64,000 nt of DNA from Gemmatimonadota bacterium (GTDB lineage Bacteria > Gemmatimonadota > Gemmatimonadetes > Palauibacterales > KS3-K002). A program made the translations under genes and the position numbers. Positions 17,665-28,730 of this stretch are shown here, piece after piece. Below the pieces are notes generated by a model. The model worked only from the letters and a program-made list of their open reading frames with translations, had not been told where the DNA came from and made no database searches. The stretch is taken from contig CP070815.1 in the NCBI GenBank assembly GCA_020344215.1, positions 4,354,040-4,418,039 of the forward strand, written 5' to 3'. Numbering within the stretch: the stretch's first letter is position 1; each line of letters begins with the position of its first letter.

Positions 17665-19173
17665 ATGACCTCTAAGGCAGATAGCTCCAGGCATCTCATT
17701 CGGAATCTTGCCGGGTCGTTGTCGGTGATCCTCGGGCTGACCTGGATGGGGGATGCCGCTGCGCAGACGGTCGAGTTTCAGCACGGTACGCGGGGCGACG
17801 CCCGAGCGGACGAGGTGCTCAGGCGGGTGCTGGCGCGGGGACGATACCGGGTGTTGGCGCGCGATACGATTCTTACCAGCGGTGAGTTGATTGCTTCTGA
17901 TGTGATTATCCTCGGTGCGACGCTGCGTGTGGAAGGGCGGATCGAGGGCGACCTGATAGGTGTGCAGAGCGATATCTTCGCTCGTCCGGGCGGCCGGATC
18001 GAGGGAACGGTCGTCGTCTTTGCGGGCGGATTCTACGGTTCCTCGTTAGCGGAGTTGGGCGCTCCACCGATCGACGCCTCGCGATACAACTATCGCGTAG
18101 AGGAAAGAGAAGCGGGGGTATACCTCGTTACGGCGCCCGGGAGCGGCGCTGCGCTTCGACTGCCGGGGCTTTACGGGTTCCTGCTCCCGGAGTACGACCG
18201 AGTCAATGCGCTGACGCTGGCCTGGGGCTTAGATCTGGAGCGCGGGCCCTCAGCCTGGATGCCGGATGTCCAGGGGCGCATCCGCTATCGGAGCGTGCGT
18301 GAAGACTTCGATGGCGACCTGGAGCTCAGCTGGCCGATTGGTCGTCACGCTGTTGCCGTGAGAGGGGGGCGCGAGGTACGGACGAACGACGGCTGGATCA
18401 ACGGGAGCCTGGAGAACTCGCTGTACGCGATCATTGCCGCTGTGGACACACGCAATTACTACGATGCCCGCTTCATAGAGGCGGACCTGCAGGTGGGCTT
18501 CGGGACCCGGGTCCTGTGGACTCACGATCTCGTCGTCGGCTGGGAGCGGGCGCGCGGCCTGGAGAACCAGGACCCATTCTCGATCTTCGAGGTCCGCGGT
18601 GGATTTCAGCAAAACACTCCGGTGAGCGAAGCCGAGATAGCCAGCGCGAAGCTCGTGAGCGCCGGCCGAGTCCGCGATCAGAGTCTTTTTCCCATCGATC
18701 TGGAGCTGAGTCTCGAGCACGCCGACGCCGATATCGCAGGTGACATCTCCTTCACGTTGCTCGGCGGCGTGATCGTGGCCGAGGTGCCGGCCTGGGGCCG
18801 TCACACGTTGGTCGTCGAGGGGCGGGGGCAGATCCCGAGTTCTTCCGGAGCGCCCGCTCAGCGCTGGCGGGCCCTCGGTGGCTGGGGCACACTACCCACC
18901 CTCAGGCCCGTCGAGAGGGAGGGAGACAACATGTGGTTGGTGGCCGCTACCTACAGGGCGCCGTTGGGCCGTCGCGTGGGTGCGCGCTGGGAGCTGGTTC
19001 CGTGGCTGCAGTGGGCGGCGGGCAACGCCTGGCCCGAGGGTGTGGAGCGGCCGTCCACGGTGCACAACCTGGCGCTGGGGCTTGCTCTGGGGCCACTCGC
19101 CGCGGCCGTGTACACGGCGCCGAGCGACGATTTCAAGACCGTCCTGGCCGTCGGATTCGAGCGCATCAGATAG
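17665..19173 (+). CDS. exported protein: bactofilin-like segment plus probable beta-barrel
   Basis: Not recognised as a named family. A signal peptide (1-33, cleavage after DAAA) is followed by a stretch at about 68-115 with short alternating hydrophobic/Gly turns (IILGATLRVEGRIEGDLIGV, RIEGTVVVFAGG), like the right-handed beta-helix of bactofilins. From about 160 the protein is rich in amphipathic aromatic strands. It ends FERIR after a run resembling surface-antigen/patatin-type barrel C-termini (WRALGGWGTLPTLR). It is probably an outer-membrane barrel with a small periplasmic beta-helix. It lies between xer and the LPS operon promoter; the function is unknown. Confidence 0.6.
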   Translation: MTSKADSSRHLIRNLAGSLSVILGLTWMGDAAAQTVEFQHGTRGDARADEVLRRVLARGRYRVLARDTILTSGELIASDVIILGATLRVEGRIEGDLIGVQSDIFARPGGRIEGTVVVFAGGFYGSSLAELGAPPIDASRYNYRVEEREAGVYLVTAPGSGAALRLPGLYGFLLPEYDRVNALTLAWGLDLERGPSAWMPDVQGRIRYRSVREDFDGDLELSWPIGRHAVAVRGGREVRTNDGWINGSLENSLYAIIAAVDTRNYYDARFIEADLQVGFGTRVLWTHDLVVGWERARGLENQDPFSIFEVRGGFQQNTPVSEAEIASAKLVSAGRVRDQSLFPIDLELSLEHADADIAGDISFTLLGGVIVAEVPAWGRHTLVVEGRGQIPSSSGAPAQRWRALGGWGTLPTLRPVEREGDNMWLVAATYRAPLGRRVGARWELVPWLQWAAGNAWPEGVERPSTVHNLALGLALGPLAAAVYTAPSDDFKTVLAVGFERIR

Positions 19174-19201
19174 TCCTCCCCCAAGCTGCTAAGAGCCAAT
19201 T

Positions 19202-19230
19202 TTGACAACCGTTTAGTGGGTTGTTAGAAT
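19202..19230 (+). promoter_or_regulatory. near-consensus sigma-70 promoter for the kdsB operon
   Basis: A perfect -35 TTGACA (19202-19207), a 17-base spacer and -10 TAGAAT (19225-19230; one mismatch to TATAAT). It lies 29 bases after the preceding stop, in a locally AT-rich patch that stands out from the GC-rich surroundings. The predicted transcript start is near 19237, only about 8 bases before the TTG that opens the kdsB frame. It is the only strong promoter seen before 39.3 kb. Confidence 0.8.
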
Positions 19231-19244
19231 TATTGGCGTGAAAA

Positions 19245-21715
<2,471 letters not shown>

Positions 21716-21730
21716 GGGAGGCACGGGCGC

Positions 21731-22564
21731 ATGTCAGAGCTCCGGGCGCTGTTTCAGCCGCAAGGCGGCTTCTTCCTCATAGCGGGTCCGTGTGTTCTGG
21801 AGAACGACAGCACGAATCTGGCCGTCGCCGAGGAGGTAGCGCGCGTCGCCCAGCGGTTCGGTGTCCCGGCGATCTTCAAGGCGTCCTTCGACAAGGCCAA
21901 TCGCAGCAGCATCCGTTCTCCGCGGGGGCCGGGCCTCGACGACGGCCTGCGGCGGCTCGAGCGGGTCAAGACGGAGAGCGGGCTTCCCGTCACCACTGAT
22001 ATCCACCTGCCGGAGCAGGCGGAGCCGGTGGCCGAGGTCGTCGATGTGCTGCAGATCCCGGCGTTTCTGTGCCGGCAGACAGATCTCGTGGTCGCTGCGG
22101 CGGAGGCGGGCCGGCCGCTGAACCTCAAGAAGGGCCAGTGGATGGCTCCGCAGGACATGGCGTATCAGGTGGAAAAGGCCCGGGAGGGGGGCGCGGAGGC
22201 GGTAGCGGTCACCGAGCGAGGCACGGCTTTCGGATACCACAACCTGGTCGTCGACATGCGCGGCTTCGCTCTGATCAAGGAGGCTTGTTCGTGTCCGGCC
22301 ATCTTCGATGCGAGCCATTCGGTCCAGCTGCCGGGCGAAGCGGGAACGAGTAGCGGGGGCCAGCCACGGCACATCAAAGCGCTGGCAACCGCCGCGGTGG
22401 CGGCCGGCGCGGATGCGATTTTCGTTGAAGTGCACCCGGAGCCTTCACGCGCGCTGTCGGACGCCACAAGCATGTTGGGGCTGTCGGAGTTGGAGGGCCT
22501 GATCGCCCAGGTCCTGGCCGTGCGTGACGTTCTGACTTCTCGTGAGGGGAGGGGCCATGCCTGA
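21731..22564 (+). CDS. kdsA: 2-dehydro-3-deoxyphosphooctonate aldolase (Kdo-8-P synthase)
   Basis: Condenses arabinose 5-phosphate with phosphoenolpyruvate to Kdo 8-phosphate. It has 277 residues, family length. Characteristic segments are LIAGPCVLEN, FKASFDKANRSS, QIPAFLCRQTDL, LNLKKGQWMAP and FDASHSVQLPG. The cysteine in the IAGPCVLE segment is common to metal-dependent and metal-independent forms, so the class is not decided here. It overlaps kdsC by 8 bases. Confidence 0.97.
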   Translation: MSELRALFQPQGGFFLIAGPCVLENDSTNLAVAEEVARVAQRFGVPAIFKASFDKANRSSIRSPRGPGLDDGLRRLERVKTESGLPVTTDIHLPEQAEPVAEVVDVLQIPAFLCRQTDLVVAAAEAGRPLNLKKGQWMAPQDMAYQVEKAREGGAEAVAVTERGTAFGYHNLVVDMRGFALIKEACSCPAIFDASHSVQLPGEAGTSSGGQPRHIKALATAAVAAGADAIFVEVHPEPSRALSDATSMLGLSELEGLIAQVLAVRDVLTSREGRGHA

Positions 22565-23153
22565 GCGCGCCGCGTTCCCGGCCGACATCGCGCGCGCTGT
22601 GAAGCTCGTCGTCCTTGATGTGGACGGTGTGATGACCGACGGCGGCATATACTTCGGAGCTACAGCGTCGGGCGAGACTCTGGAATTCAAGCGGTTCGAG
22701 ATCACCGACGGACTCGGCGTGAACTTGATGCAGCGCGCGGGGATCGAGGTCGCTATCGTCACGGGTCGCCGGTCCGAAGTAGTGGCGATGCGCGCCCGCG
22801 AGTTAGGGATCGAAGAAGTCCATCAAGACCCGGAGGCTGAGAAACTTCCCGTCGTCGGCGGCATCCTGGAACGCCGGAAGCTCGATTGGAGCGAAGTCGC
22901 TTTTCTCTCGGACGACCTGGCCGACATCCCGGTGCTACGAAGGGTCGCCCTTCCGGTCGCCGTGGCCAACGCGGTGCCGGAGGTGATCGCTCTGGCTCGC
23001 TGGCAGACGCGCCGGTTCGGCGGGGGCGGTGCGGTGCGCGAGTTCGCAGAGGACTTGCTCAAGGCGCGAGGTGATTGGGCGGCTGTCGTGGAGAGTTATC
23101 TCGTGGAGCGTGACTCCGAGGCGGCGAAGGAGGCGGGTCGTGGACCGGCGTGA
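22557..23153 (+). CDS. kdsC: 3-deoxy-D-manno-octulosonate 8-phosphate phosphatase
   Basis: HAD-family phosphatase releasing Kdo from Kdo 8-phosphate. Start ATG 22557, inside the end of kdsA, has GAGGGGAGGG just upstream; an in-frame GTG five codons earlier is the alternative. It has 198 residues, the cap-less tetrameric KdsC type. The catalytic aspartates are D21 and D23 in VVLDVDGVMTDGG, and FLSDDLADIPVL is motif III. The last 14 bases overlap kdsD. Confidence 0.95.
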   Translation: MPERAAFPADIARAVKLVVLDVDGVMTDGGIYFGATASGETLEFKRFEITDGLGVNLMQRAGIEVAIVTGRRSEVVAMRARELGIEEVHQDPEAEKLPVVGGILERRKLDWSEVAFLSDDLADIPVLRRVALPVAVANAVPEVIALARWQTRRFGGGGAVREFAEDLLKARGDWAAVVESYLVERDSEAAKEAGRGPA

Positions 23154-24108
23154 GCTCGTCGAGGCGGCGCGGCAAGTGGTTCACCTGGAGGGCCGGGCTG
23201 TCCTGCAGCTCGAAGACCGCATCGATGAGAGCTTCATCCGTGCCGTCGAGCTGCTGGCGGGGCTGAAGGGGCGGGCGATCGTCTCGGGTGTCGGGAAATC
23301 GGGCATCATCGCCCGCAAGCTGGCGGCGACGCTGACATCAACCGGCACACCCGCGTTCTTCTTGCACCCTGTCGAGGGCGTGCACGGCGATCTTGGCATG
23401 GTGCTCAGGGACGATCTGCTAATCATGATCTCGAAGAGCGGGGAATCGGATGAACTGTACGAGCTTCTGCGGGTTGTAAAACGATTGGGCGTGTCGGTCA
23501 TCGCACTCACGGGTGACAAGGAATCGACGCTAGCCCGACAGGCGGACGTGGCAGTCGATGTGAGCGTCGAGGAAGAGGCCTGCCCGCACGATCTCGCGCC
23601 TACCGCGAGCACGACGGCGGCTCTGGCGATGGGCGATGCTCTGGCGGTAGCGGTGCTTCTGGAGAAGGGTTTCACGCCGGACGACTTCGCCAAGCTGCAC
23701 CCCGGGGGCGCCCTCGGGCGCCGGCTGCTGCGTGTTGCGGATGTGATGCTGACGGACCCGCAGAAGGTCCCGTCGCTGCCGCGCCACGCGACTCTCAGGG
23801 AGGCGATGCTGGAGATCGCCTACAAGCGGGGGACGGTGCCGATAGTCGACGGCGAGCGCCGGATCATCGGGGTGATCACGGCGGGCGACTTGACGCGCTT
23901 CATAGACAATCAGGAGGAGTTTTTCCACCGGCACGTTTGGGAGGCGATGAACCCCAACCCAAAGACGGTCACGGCGGATATGCTGGCGGCCGAGGCCTTC
24001 TACAAGATGGAACACTACGGCGTCATGGCGTTGCCTGTGCGCGATGAGGAAAACCGGCTGACCGGCATCGTACACCTGCATGACCTGATGCGGGCACGGG
24101 TGGTGTAA
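23140..24108 (+). CDS. kdsD: arabinose-5-phosphate isomerase
   Basis: Converts ribulose 5-phosphate to arabinose 5-phosphate, the KdsA substrate. GTG 23140 follows GAAGGAGG at the correct spacing and gives 322 residues starting MDRRELVEAA; the longer frame upstream overlaps kdsC and is not conserved. A SIS sugar-isomerase domain (about 35-170; GVGKSGIIARKLAATLTSTG, ISKSGESDEL) is followed by two CBS motifs (about 205-322). All four Kdo genes are thus contiguous with pyrG. Confidence 0.96.
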   Translation: MDRRELVEAARQVVHLEGRAVLQLEDRIDESFIRAVELLAGLKGRAIVSGVGKSGIIARKLAATLTSTGTPAFFLHPVEGVHGDLGMVLRDDLLIMISKSGESDELYELLRVVKRLGVSVIALTGDKESTLARQADVAVDVSVEEEACPHDLAPTASTTAALAMGDALAVAVLLEKGFTPDDFAKLHPGGALGRRLLRVADVMLTDPQKVPSLPRHATLREAMLEIAYKRGTVPIVDGERRIIGVITAGDLTRFIDNQEEFFHRHVWEAMNPNPKTVTADMLAAEAFYKMEHYGVMALPVRDEENRLTGIVHLHDLMRARVV

Positions 24109-24111
24109 GCC

Positions 24112-24672
24112 ATGGTTCTACGGGCGCTTGCCATGGTCGGACTTTGCTGCTGCCTGATGTCGTGCGCGGAAGGCGGCGAGCCCCCGCTTGTCGCTGAAGA
24201 GATCCTCCAGCTCAACCCGGAGGCGAACCAGGTCGTCTTCGGTCTCGAGCATTTCGTGGCGACCGGGGGGATACGGCGAGCGCTTGTGGAGGCTGATACC
24301 GCGTTCTTCTTGGAAGGGCGGTCGCTAGTCGAGTTGAGGGAATTGCACGTCACCTTCTACAACGCCAACGGTGAGGAAACGTCGGTCCTCACGGCTCGCG
24401 AGGGAACCTACGACTGGGATAACGGAGACATGACCGCGAAGACCGACGTAGTCGTGGTCAACCGGGCGGAGGGACGACGCATCGAGACCTCGGTTCTGTA
24501 CTACCATCGCGACGAAGATCGCATCTGGAGCGACGAGCCGACGAAGATGATCGAGGCAGACGGTACCGTCATCGAGGGCACGGCCTTCGAGTCCGACTCC
24601 CGGATGGAACAGATCGACCTAACGGATCCCCGGCTGACGAGGCCGGGCTCGCAACCGGCAGTCGAGCGGTGA
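24112..24672 (+). CDS. lptC: LPS export protein LptC, lipoprotein-like
   Basis: Periplasmic bridge protein passing LPS from LptB2FG to LptA. It has 186 residues. Instead of the usual N-terminal transmembrane helix it begins with a short signal ending in a lipobox-like LMSC, so C18 would be lipidated. The body shows the LptC/OstA beta-jellyroll pattern (FYNANGEETSVLTAREGTYD, MTAKTDVVVVN, EDRIWSDEP). It lies 3 bases after kdsD and one base before lptA, the conserved lpt order. Confidence 0.82.
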   Translation: MVLRALAMVGLCCCLMSCAEGGEPPLVAEEILQLNPEANQVVFGLEHFVATGGIRRALVEADTAFFLEGRSLVELRELHVTFYNANGEETSVLTAREGTYDWDNGDMTAKTDVVVVNRAEGRRIETSVLYYHRDEDRIWSDEPTKMIEADGTVIEGTAFESDSRMEQIDLTDPRLTRPGSQPAVER

Positions 24673-24673
24673 G

Positions 24674-26101
24674 ATGCGCAGCGTTGCCTCCATCGGTCTG
24701 CTCGCGGCTGCGATCGTTACTGCCGTGCCGGGTACCGGGCAACAGCGGCAGACGGGGTGCGATCTGCAAGTCGAGACAGCGCCCGGTGCGATGTCGCGAA
24801 TGACCCAGCTGGCCGATGGCGAAACGCGGTCCGACGTATGGGGCGGGGTGGAGGCGACCTGCGGGAGCAAGTGGCTTCGTGCTGATAGCGCCAGCTTCTA
24901 CGACCAGCGTGGCGTGCTCTACTTGTTTGAGAACGTGGAATACCGGGATGAGGGGCGTGCTCTCGTAGCCGAACGAGCAACCTACTACCAGGACGAAGAC
25001 TGGGTGCGGGCAGAGGGGAATGTAGTGCTGAGCGACACGCTAGGCGGTTCGACCCTCGTCGGGCCGGTGCTCGAGTACTACCCGATGAGCGCGGGCCGCC
25101 CGCAAGAGCGCATGTTCGCGCCGGGGCGACCGCACCTGACGTTCTACCGGGAAGACGCCGCCGGTGAAGAGGAGACGCCCTTCGAGGTGGACGCAGACCG
25201 CGTACACATCTACGGCGATTCGGCGATCGCCGGTGCCGGACGCGTCGTGGCCGTCCGCGGCGACTTGAACGCGTTCGGGGACTCGATGGACCTCGACTTG
25301 GGAAGTGACGTGCTCTGGCTGCTTGGCGAGCCGCGCGTCGAGGCTGGGGAGACGGTGCTGGAGGGCGACTCGGTCCTGATCCGGCTAGAGGAAGGCCGGG
25401 TAAGAGAGATCGAGGCGTGGCCCAACGCCTCGGCCGTAGGCTCGGAGCTGTCGCTCGCTGCGCCCCTCCTGCGGATGTTCGTTGATAGCGAGGAGATCAG
25501 TCGGGCCGTCGCGTCGGCGGGTGACCCGGAGCGGACGGGGGCCGTCGATTCGGCCGGTCGCGAGCCTTGGGCCCGTAGCATGTCTCGGGACTATACGCTC
25601 ACGGCCGATTCCATCGACATACATCGTCCGGGCGGCCAGCTCGAGCGGCTGATAGCCGTCAACGGGGCCCGGGCAGCCACGACGGAGCGCCTGCTGCCGG
25701 CGGGCGAGTTGCTGGGCACGGACTGGCTCGAGGGTGAGACGATCACCGGATACTTCGCGCCTCCCGACAGCACGGGTGGCGGCGAGCAAGAGATTGAGCT
25801 GACGCGCCTGGAGGCCTCAGGATCGGCGCGCGCTCTCTACCACATCTACGAGGAGAGGGAAGAGAGCGAGGCGCCGACCCTGCCGGGTGTGAACTACGTG
25901 ATCGGAAACATGGTTACGCTCTTCCTCGAGGAAGGTGAGGTCCGAGAGGCTCGGGTCGTCGGCCCCAGCACCGGCGTGTACCTGGAGCCATTGCCGATCG
26001 CCACCGATGGTGACAGCGCAACGGCAGCGGCGGATTCGCTTTCCGGCGCAGCCGCCGACACTGCGGCAGCGGACACAGCCGCAGCCGGAGGTGCCCGATG
26101 A
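24674..26101 (+). CDS. lptA: OstA/LptA-like LPS transport protein, enlarged
   Basis: Periplasmic OstA-fold protein expected to link LptC to the outer-membrane LptD. A signal peptide (about 1-22) is followed by OstA-type strands ([33 protein letters not shown]). At 475 residues it is more than twice the E. coli LptA length (185) and shows a second run of similar strands (about 170-270), suggesting two jellyroll units. The C-terminal 25 or so residues are a low-complexity Ala/Asp/Thr tail. The start lies one base after the lptC stop, and the stop overlaps lptB (ATGA). Assignment to LptA rests on position and fold. Confidence 0.75.
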   Translation: MRSVASIGLLAAAIVTAVPGTGQQRQTGCDLQVETAPGAMSRMTQLADGETRSDVWGGVEATCGSKWLRADSASFYDQRGVLYLFENVEYRDEGRALVAERATYYQDEDWVRAEGNVVLSDTLGGSTLVGPVLEYYPMSAGRPQERMFAPGRPHLTFYREDAAGEEETPFEVDADRVHIYGDSAIAGAGRVVAVRGDLNAFGDSMDLDLGSDVLWLLGEPRVEAGETVLEGDSVLIRLEEGRVREIEAWPNASAVGSELSLAAPLLRMFVDSEEISRAVASAGDPERTGAVDSAGREPWARSMSRDYTLTADSIDIHRPGGQLERLIAVNGARAATTERLLPAGELLGTDWLEGETITGYFAPPDSTGGGEQEIELTRLEASGSARALYHIYEEREESEAPTLPGVNYVIGNMVTLFLEEGEVREARVVGPSTGVYLEPLPIATDGDSATAAADSLSGAAADTAAADTAAAGGAR

Positions 26102-27273
26102 ACGACGGCATCTCGGATTTCCGCACCTATGTCGAGACACTGCCGGCTCACGAGGCGCCGCTGCTGATCGCGGTCCTCGAGATGCTGGTGGGCTCGGATG
26201 ACTCCGGTCGCATGTCCCGCGGTCGGCTGGTCGAGGCATTCCGGGAGTCGTACGTCTCGCGCTACGGCGAAGTCGTGCACGATGGTTCGCCCGAGAGTCG
26301 TCGGCTGTTCGAGATCCGGCGGATGACCGCGGAGGAGGTTGACAGGTACCTGGAGGACCAGATACTGGGCCGCTTGGCCGCCGACGGATGGTTGAAGGTC
26401 AACGGTGAAGGACAGGTCGCGTTCGCCGGCGAGCTCTGGAGGCGTATCGACGCCGACCGCTCTGCGTTCGCTGAACTGATAGAGCGCGAGATCGAGCAAC
26501 GCTTGCGTGCGCCCTCCAAAAGGGAGGAAGCGGAAGCCCCGGTAGCTGGGGGGAGCCGGCTGACGACCGAGGGACTCGTCAAGATCTACAAGAAGCGGCG
26601 CGTTGTCGACGACGTTGATCTGGAGCTTCGCCAGGGTGAGATCGTCGGGCTGCTGGGGCCGAACGGAGCAGGCAAGACGACGACGTTCTACATGATTGTC
26701 GGACTCGTCGCGCCGGACGCCGGCGAGGTGTACATCGACGACGAGAAGCTGGCGAACGTTCCGATGTACAAGCGCGCGCATCGCGGTATCGGCTATCTCT
26801 CCCAGGAGCCGTCGGTCTTCAGAAAGCTGACGGTCGAGCAGAACATAATAGCGATCCTCGAGACGTTGCCGTTGTCCGACAGCGAGCGGCGCGAGCGTCT
26901 CGACCGGCTGCTGGATGAGTTGTCGATCAAGCATCTGCGAAGGAACAAGGCATACTCGCTCTCGGGTGGCGAGCGCAGGCGGCTCGAGATCACGAGGGCG
27001 CTCGTCACCGACCCGAAGTTCATGTTACTGGACGAACCGTTTGCCGGCGTGGATCCGATCGCCGTCGATGACATTCAGAGGATCGTGGCGGACCTCAAGG
27101 GCCGGGGCCTGGGTGTGCTGATCACCGATCACAATGTGCGGGAGACGCTCTCGATCACCGATCGAGCCTACATCATGTTCGACGGCCGGATCCACATCGA
27201 GGGTACGTCGGAGGAACTGGTTAACGATCCCCAGGCGCGTAAGCTATATTTGGGTGAGGACTTCCGCCTCTAG
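26098..27273 (+). CDS. lptB: LPS export ABC ATPase LptB with an extra N-terminal domain
   Basis: ATPase driving LPS extraction by LptFG. Residues about 153-391 are a full LptB: Walker A GPNGAGKT (187-194), Q-loop LSQEPSVF, signature LSGGE (288-292), Walker B MLLDEP (309-314) and H-loop H345. Normal LptB is about 240 residues; here about 150 precede it. Residues 1-115 are helical with a [20 protein letters not shown] end, resembling a winged-helix-like module, then an acidic/basic linker (130-152). The ATG overlaps the lptA stop and no convincing internal start is seen, so the fusion appears real. The role of the N-domain is unknown. Confidence 0.9.
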   Translation: MNDGISDFRTYVETLPAHEAPLLIAVLEMLVGSDDSGRMSRGRLVEAFRESYVSRYGEVVHDGSPESRRLFEIRRMTAEEVDRYLEDQILGRLAADGWLKVNGEGQVAFAGELWRRIDADRSAFAELIEREIEQRLRAPSKREEAEAPVAGGSRLTTEGLVKIYKKRRVVDDVDLELRQGEIVGLLGPNGAGKTTTFYMIVGLVAPDAGEVYIDDEKLANVPMYKRAHRGIGYLSQEPSVFRKLTVEQNIIAILETLPLSDSERRERLDRLLDELSIKHLRRNKAYSLSGGERRRLEITRALVTDPKFMLLDEPFAGVDPIAVDDIQRIVADLKGRGLGVLITDHNVRETLSITDRAYIMFDGRIHIEGTSEELVNDPQARKLYLGEDFRL

Positions 27274-27287
27274 GGAAGGGGAGGGCG

Positions 27288-28730
27288 ATGAAAGTCGGTC
27301 TGCAGCAGAGCGTTAGGCTGGGGCAAGAGCTGAGGATCAATCCTCGCCTCTACCAGGCGATGGATCTCCTCTATATGCCCCTCCTCGACCTGCAGCAGCA
27401 CCTGAAACAGGAGTTGGTCAGCAACCCGTTCCTCGAGATGGTCGAGCCGACCGAGGACGGAGTCGACGACGGCACGGAAACGCCGGAGACGAAAGAGGAC
27501 GAGAACGAGATTGACTGGGAGGACATTCTGCTCGACGGGTTCGAGAGCGGCGGTAGACGTGAGGAATACGAGGAGAGGGAGTACTACGAGCCCACCGCGG
27601 TTGCCACGCGCGACCTTTACGACCACCTCCGCGATCAAATCTCACTGTTCCGCCTGGAGCTCCGGCAGATCGTGATAGCCGAGGAGATCATCGGCAACAT
27701 CGATGAAACCGGGTTCCTGACCTGCGAGCTCGAAGCGATCGTCGAGTCGCTCAACAACTTCCTGCAGAGCGAAGAGGCAATAATCGCTGGCTTCGAGGGT
27801 GAGGAACCTTTCACCGTCGAGGAAGCAGCGGGCGTCCTGGTGATTATTCAGGGGCTGGACCCGGCTGGAATCGCCGCGCGTAACCTGCGTGAATGTCTGC
27901 TCCTGCAGCTGGGCGACGGCGACTGGGGCAACACGCTTGTCTACGACATCGTGGAGAAGCATTTCGATCAGCTTGTCAACCACCGCTGGGCCGAGATCTC
28001 CAAGGAACTTGGCGTCTCCCCGCAGGAGGTCCAGGCGGCGGCAGATGAGATCGCCAAACTCGACCCCAAACCGGGACTACAGTACTCGGTGGGGGAAGGC
28101 AACTACATAATTGCAGACCTCGTCGTCGAGAAGGTCGATGGTGACTACATCGTCTTCCACAACGATACGGCGCTACCGCGCCTGAGGCTGTCACGGTCCT
28201 ACCGTGAGGTCGCCAGGGACAAGGCGAAGTTCAAAGGTGAGAGTAAGGAGTTCATCTCCAATAAGCTGAACAACGCCAACTGGATGCTCCAGGCGATCGA
28301 ACAGCGACGGCAGACGATGCTGAAGGTCATGAACTTCATCGTCAATCGTCAGCGCGACTTTTTCGAGGAAGGGATCGAACACCTCAAGCCGCTAACGCTG
28401 AGAGAGGTGGCGGAAGTCATCAGTATGCACGAGTCGACGGTCTCGCGTGTGACGAACCAGAAGTACGTTCAGACACCGCGCGGGGTCTTGCCGCTGAAGT
28501 TCTTCTTCTCGAGCGGATTGTCCACCGATTCGGGTGAGGATGTCTCGGCCCGCGGCATAAAAGCGCGGATCCAGAAGCTGGTCGCCGAGGAGGATCCCAA
28601 GAAGCCGCTGACGGACCAGGCGATCGTGGATATACTGAAGCGAGAGGGGATCAACATCGCTCGTCGCACTGTTGCGAAGTACCGCGACCAGCTAGGCGTT
28701 CTCTCCGCCCGCATGCGCAAACGCGTATGA
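27288..28730 (+). CDS. rpoN: RNA polymerase sigma-54 factor
   Basis: Alternative sigma factor for -24/-12 promoters opened by enhancer-binding ATPases. It has 480 residues. The N-terminal activator-interacting region is Gln/Leu-rich (GLQQSVRLGQELRINPRLYQ). An acidic stretch (about 55-100) precedes the core-binding domain; an HTH is at EVAEVISMHESTVSRVTNQK, and the diagnostic RpoN box ARRTVAKYRD is at 458-467. A GGAAGGGGAG site precedes the ATG. lptB-rpoN adjacency is widely conserved, but the usual following hpf and ptsN genes are absent and glycosyltransferases follow instead. Confidence 0.97.
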   Translation: MKVGLQQSVRLGQELRINPRLYQAMDLLYMPLLDLQQHLKQELVSNPFLEMVEPTEDGVDDGTETPETKEDENEIDWEDILLDGFESGGRREEYEEREYYEPTAVATRDLYDHLRDQISLFRLELRQIVIAEEIIGNIDETGFLTCELEAIVESLNNFLQSEEAIIAGFEGEEPFTVEEAAGVLVIIQGLDPAGIAARNLRECLLLQLGDGDWGNTLVYDIVEKHFDQLVNHRWAEISKELGVSPQEVQAAADEIAKLDPKPGLQYSVGEGNYIIADLVVEKVDGDYIVFHNDTALPRLRLSRSYREVARDKAKFKGESKEFISNKLNNANWMLQAIEQRRQTMLKVMNFIVNRQRDFFEEGIEHLKPLTLREVAEVISMHESTVSRVTNQKYVQTPRGVLPLKFFFSSGLSTDSGEDVSARGIKARIQKLVAEEDPKKPLTDQAIVDILKREGINIARRTVAKYRDQLGVLSARMRKRV

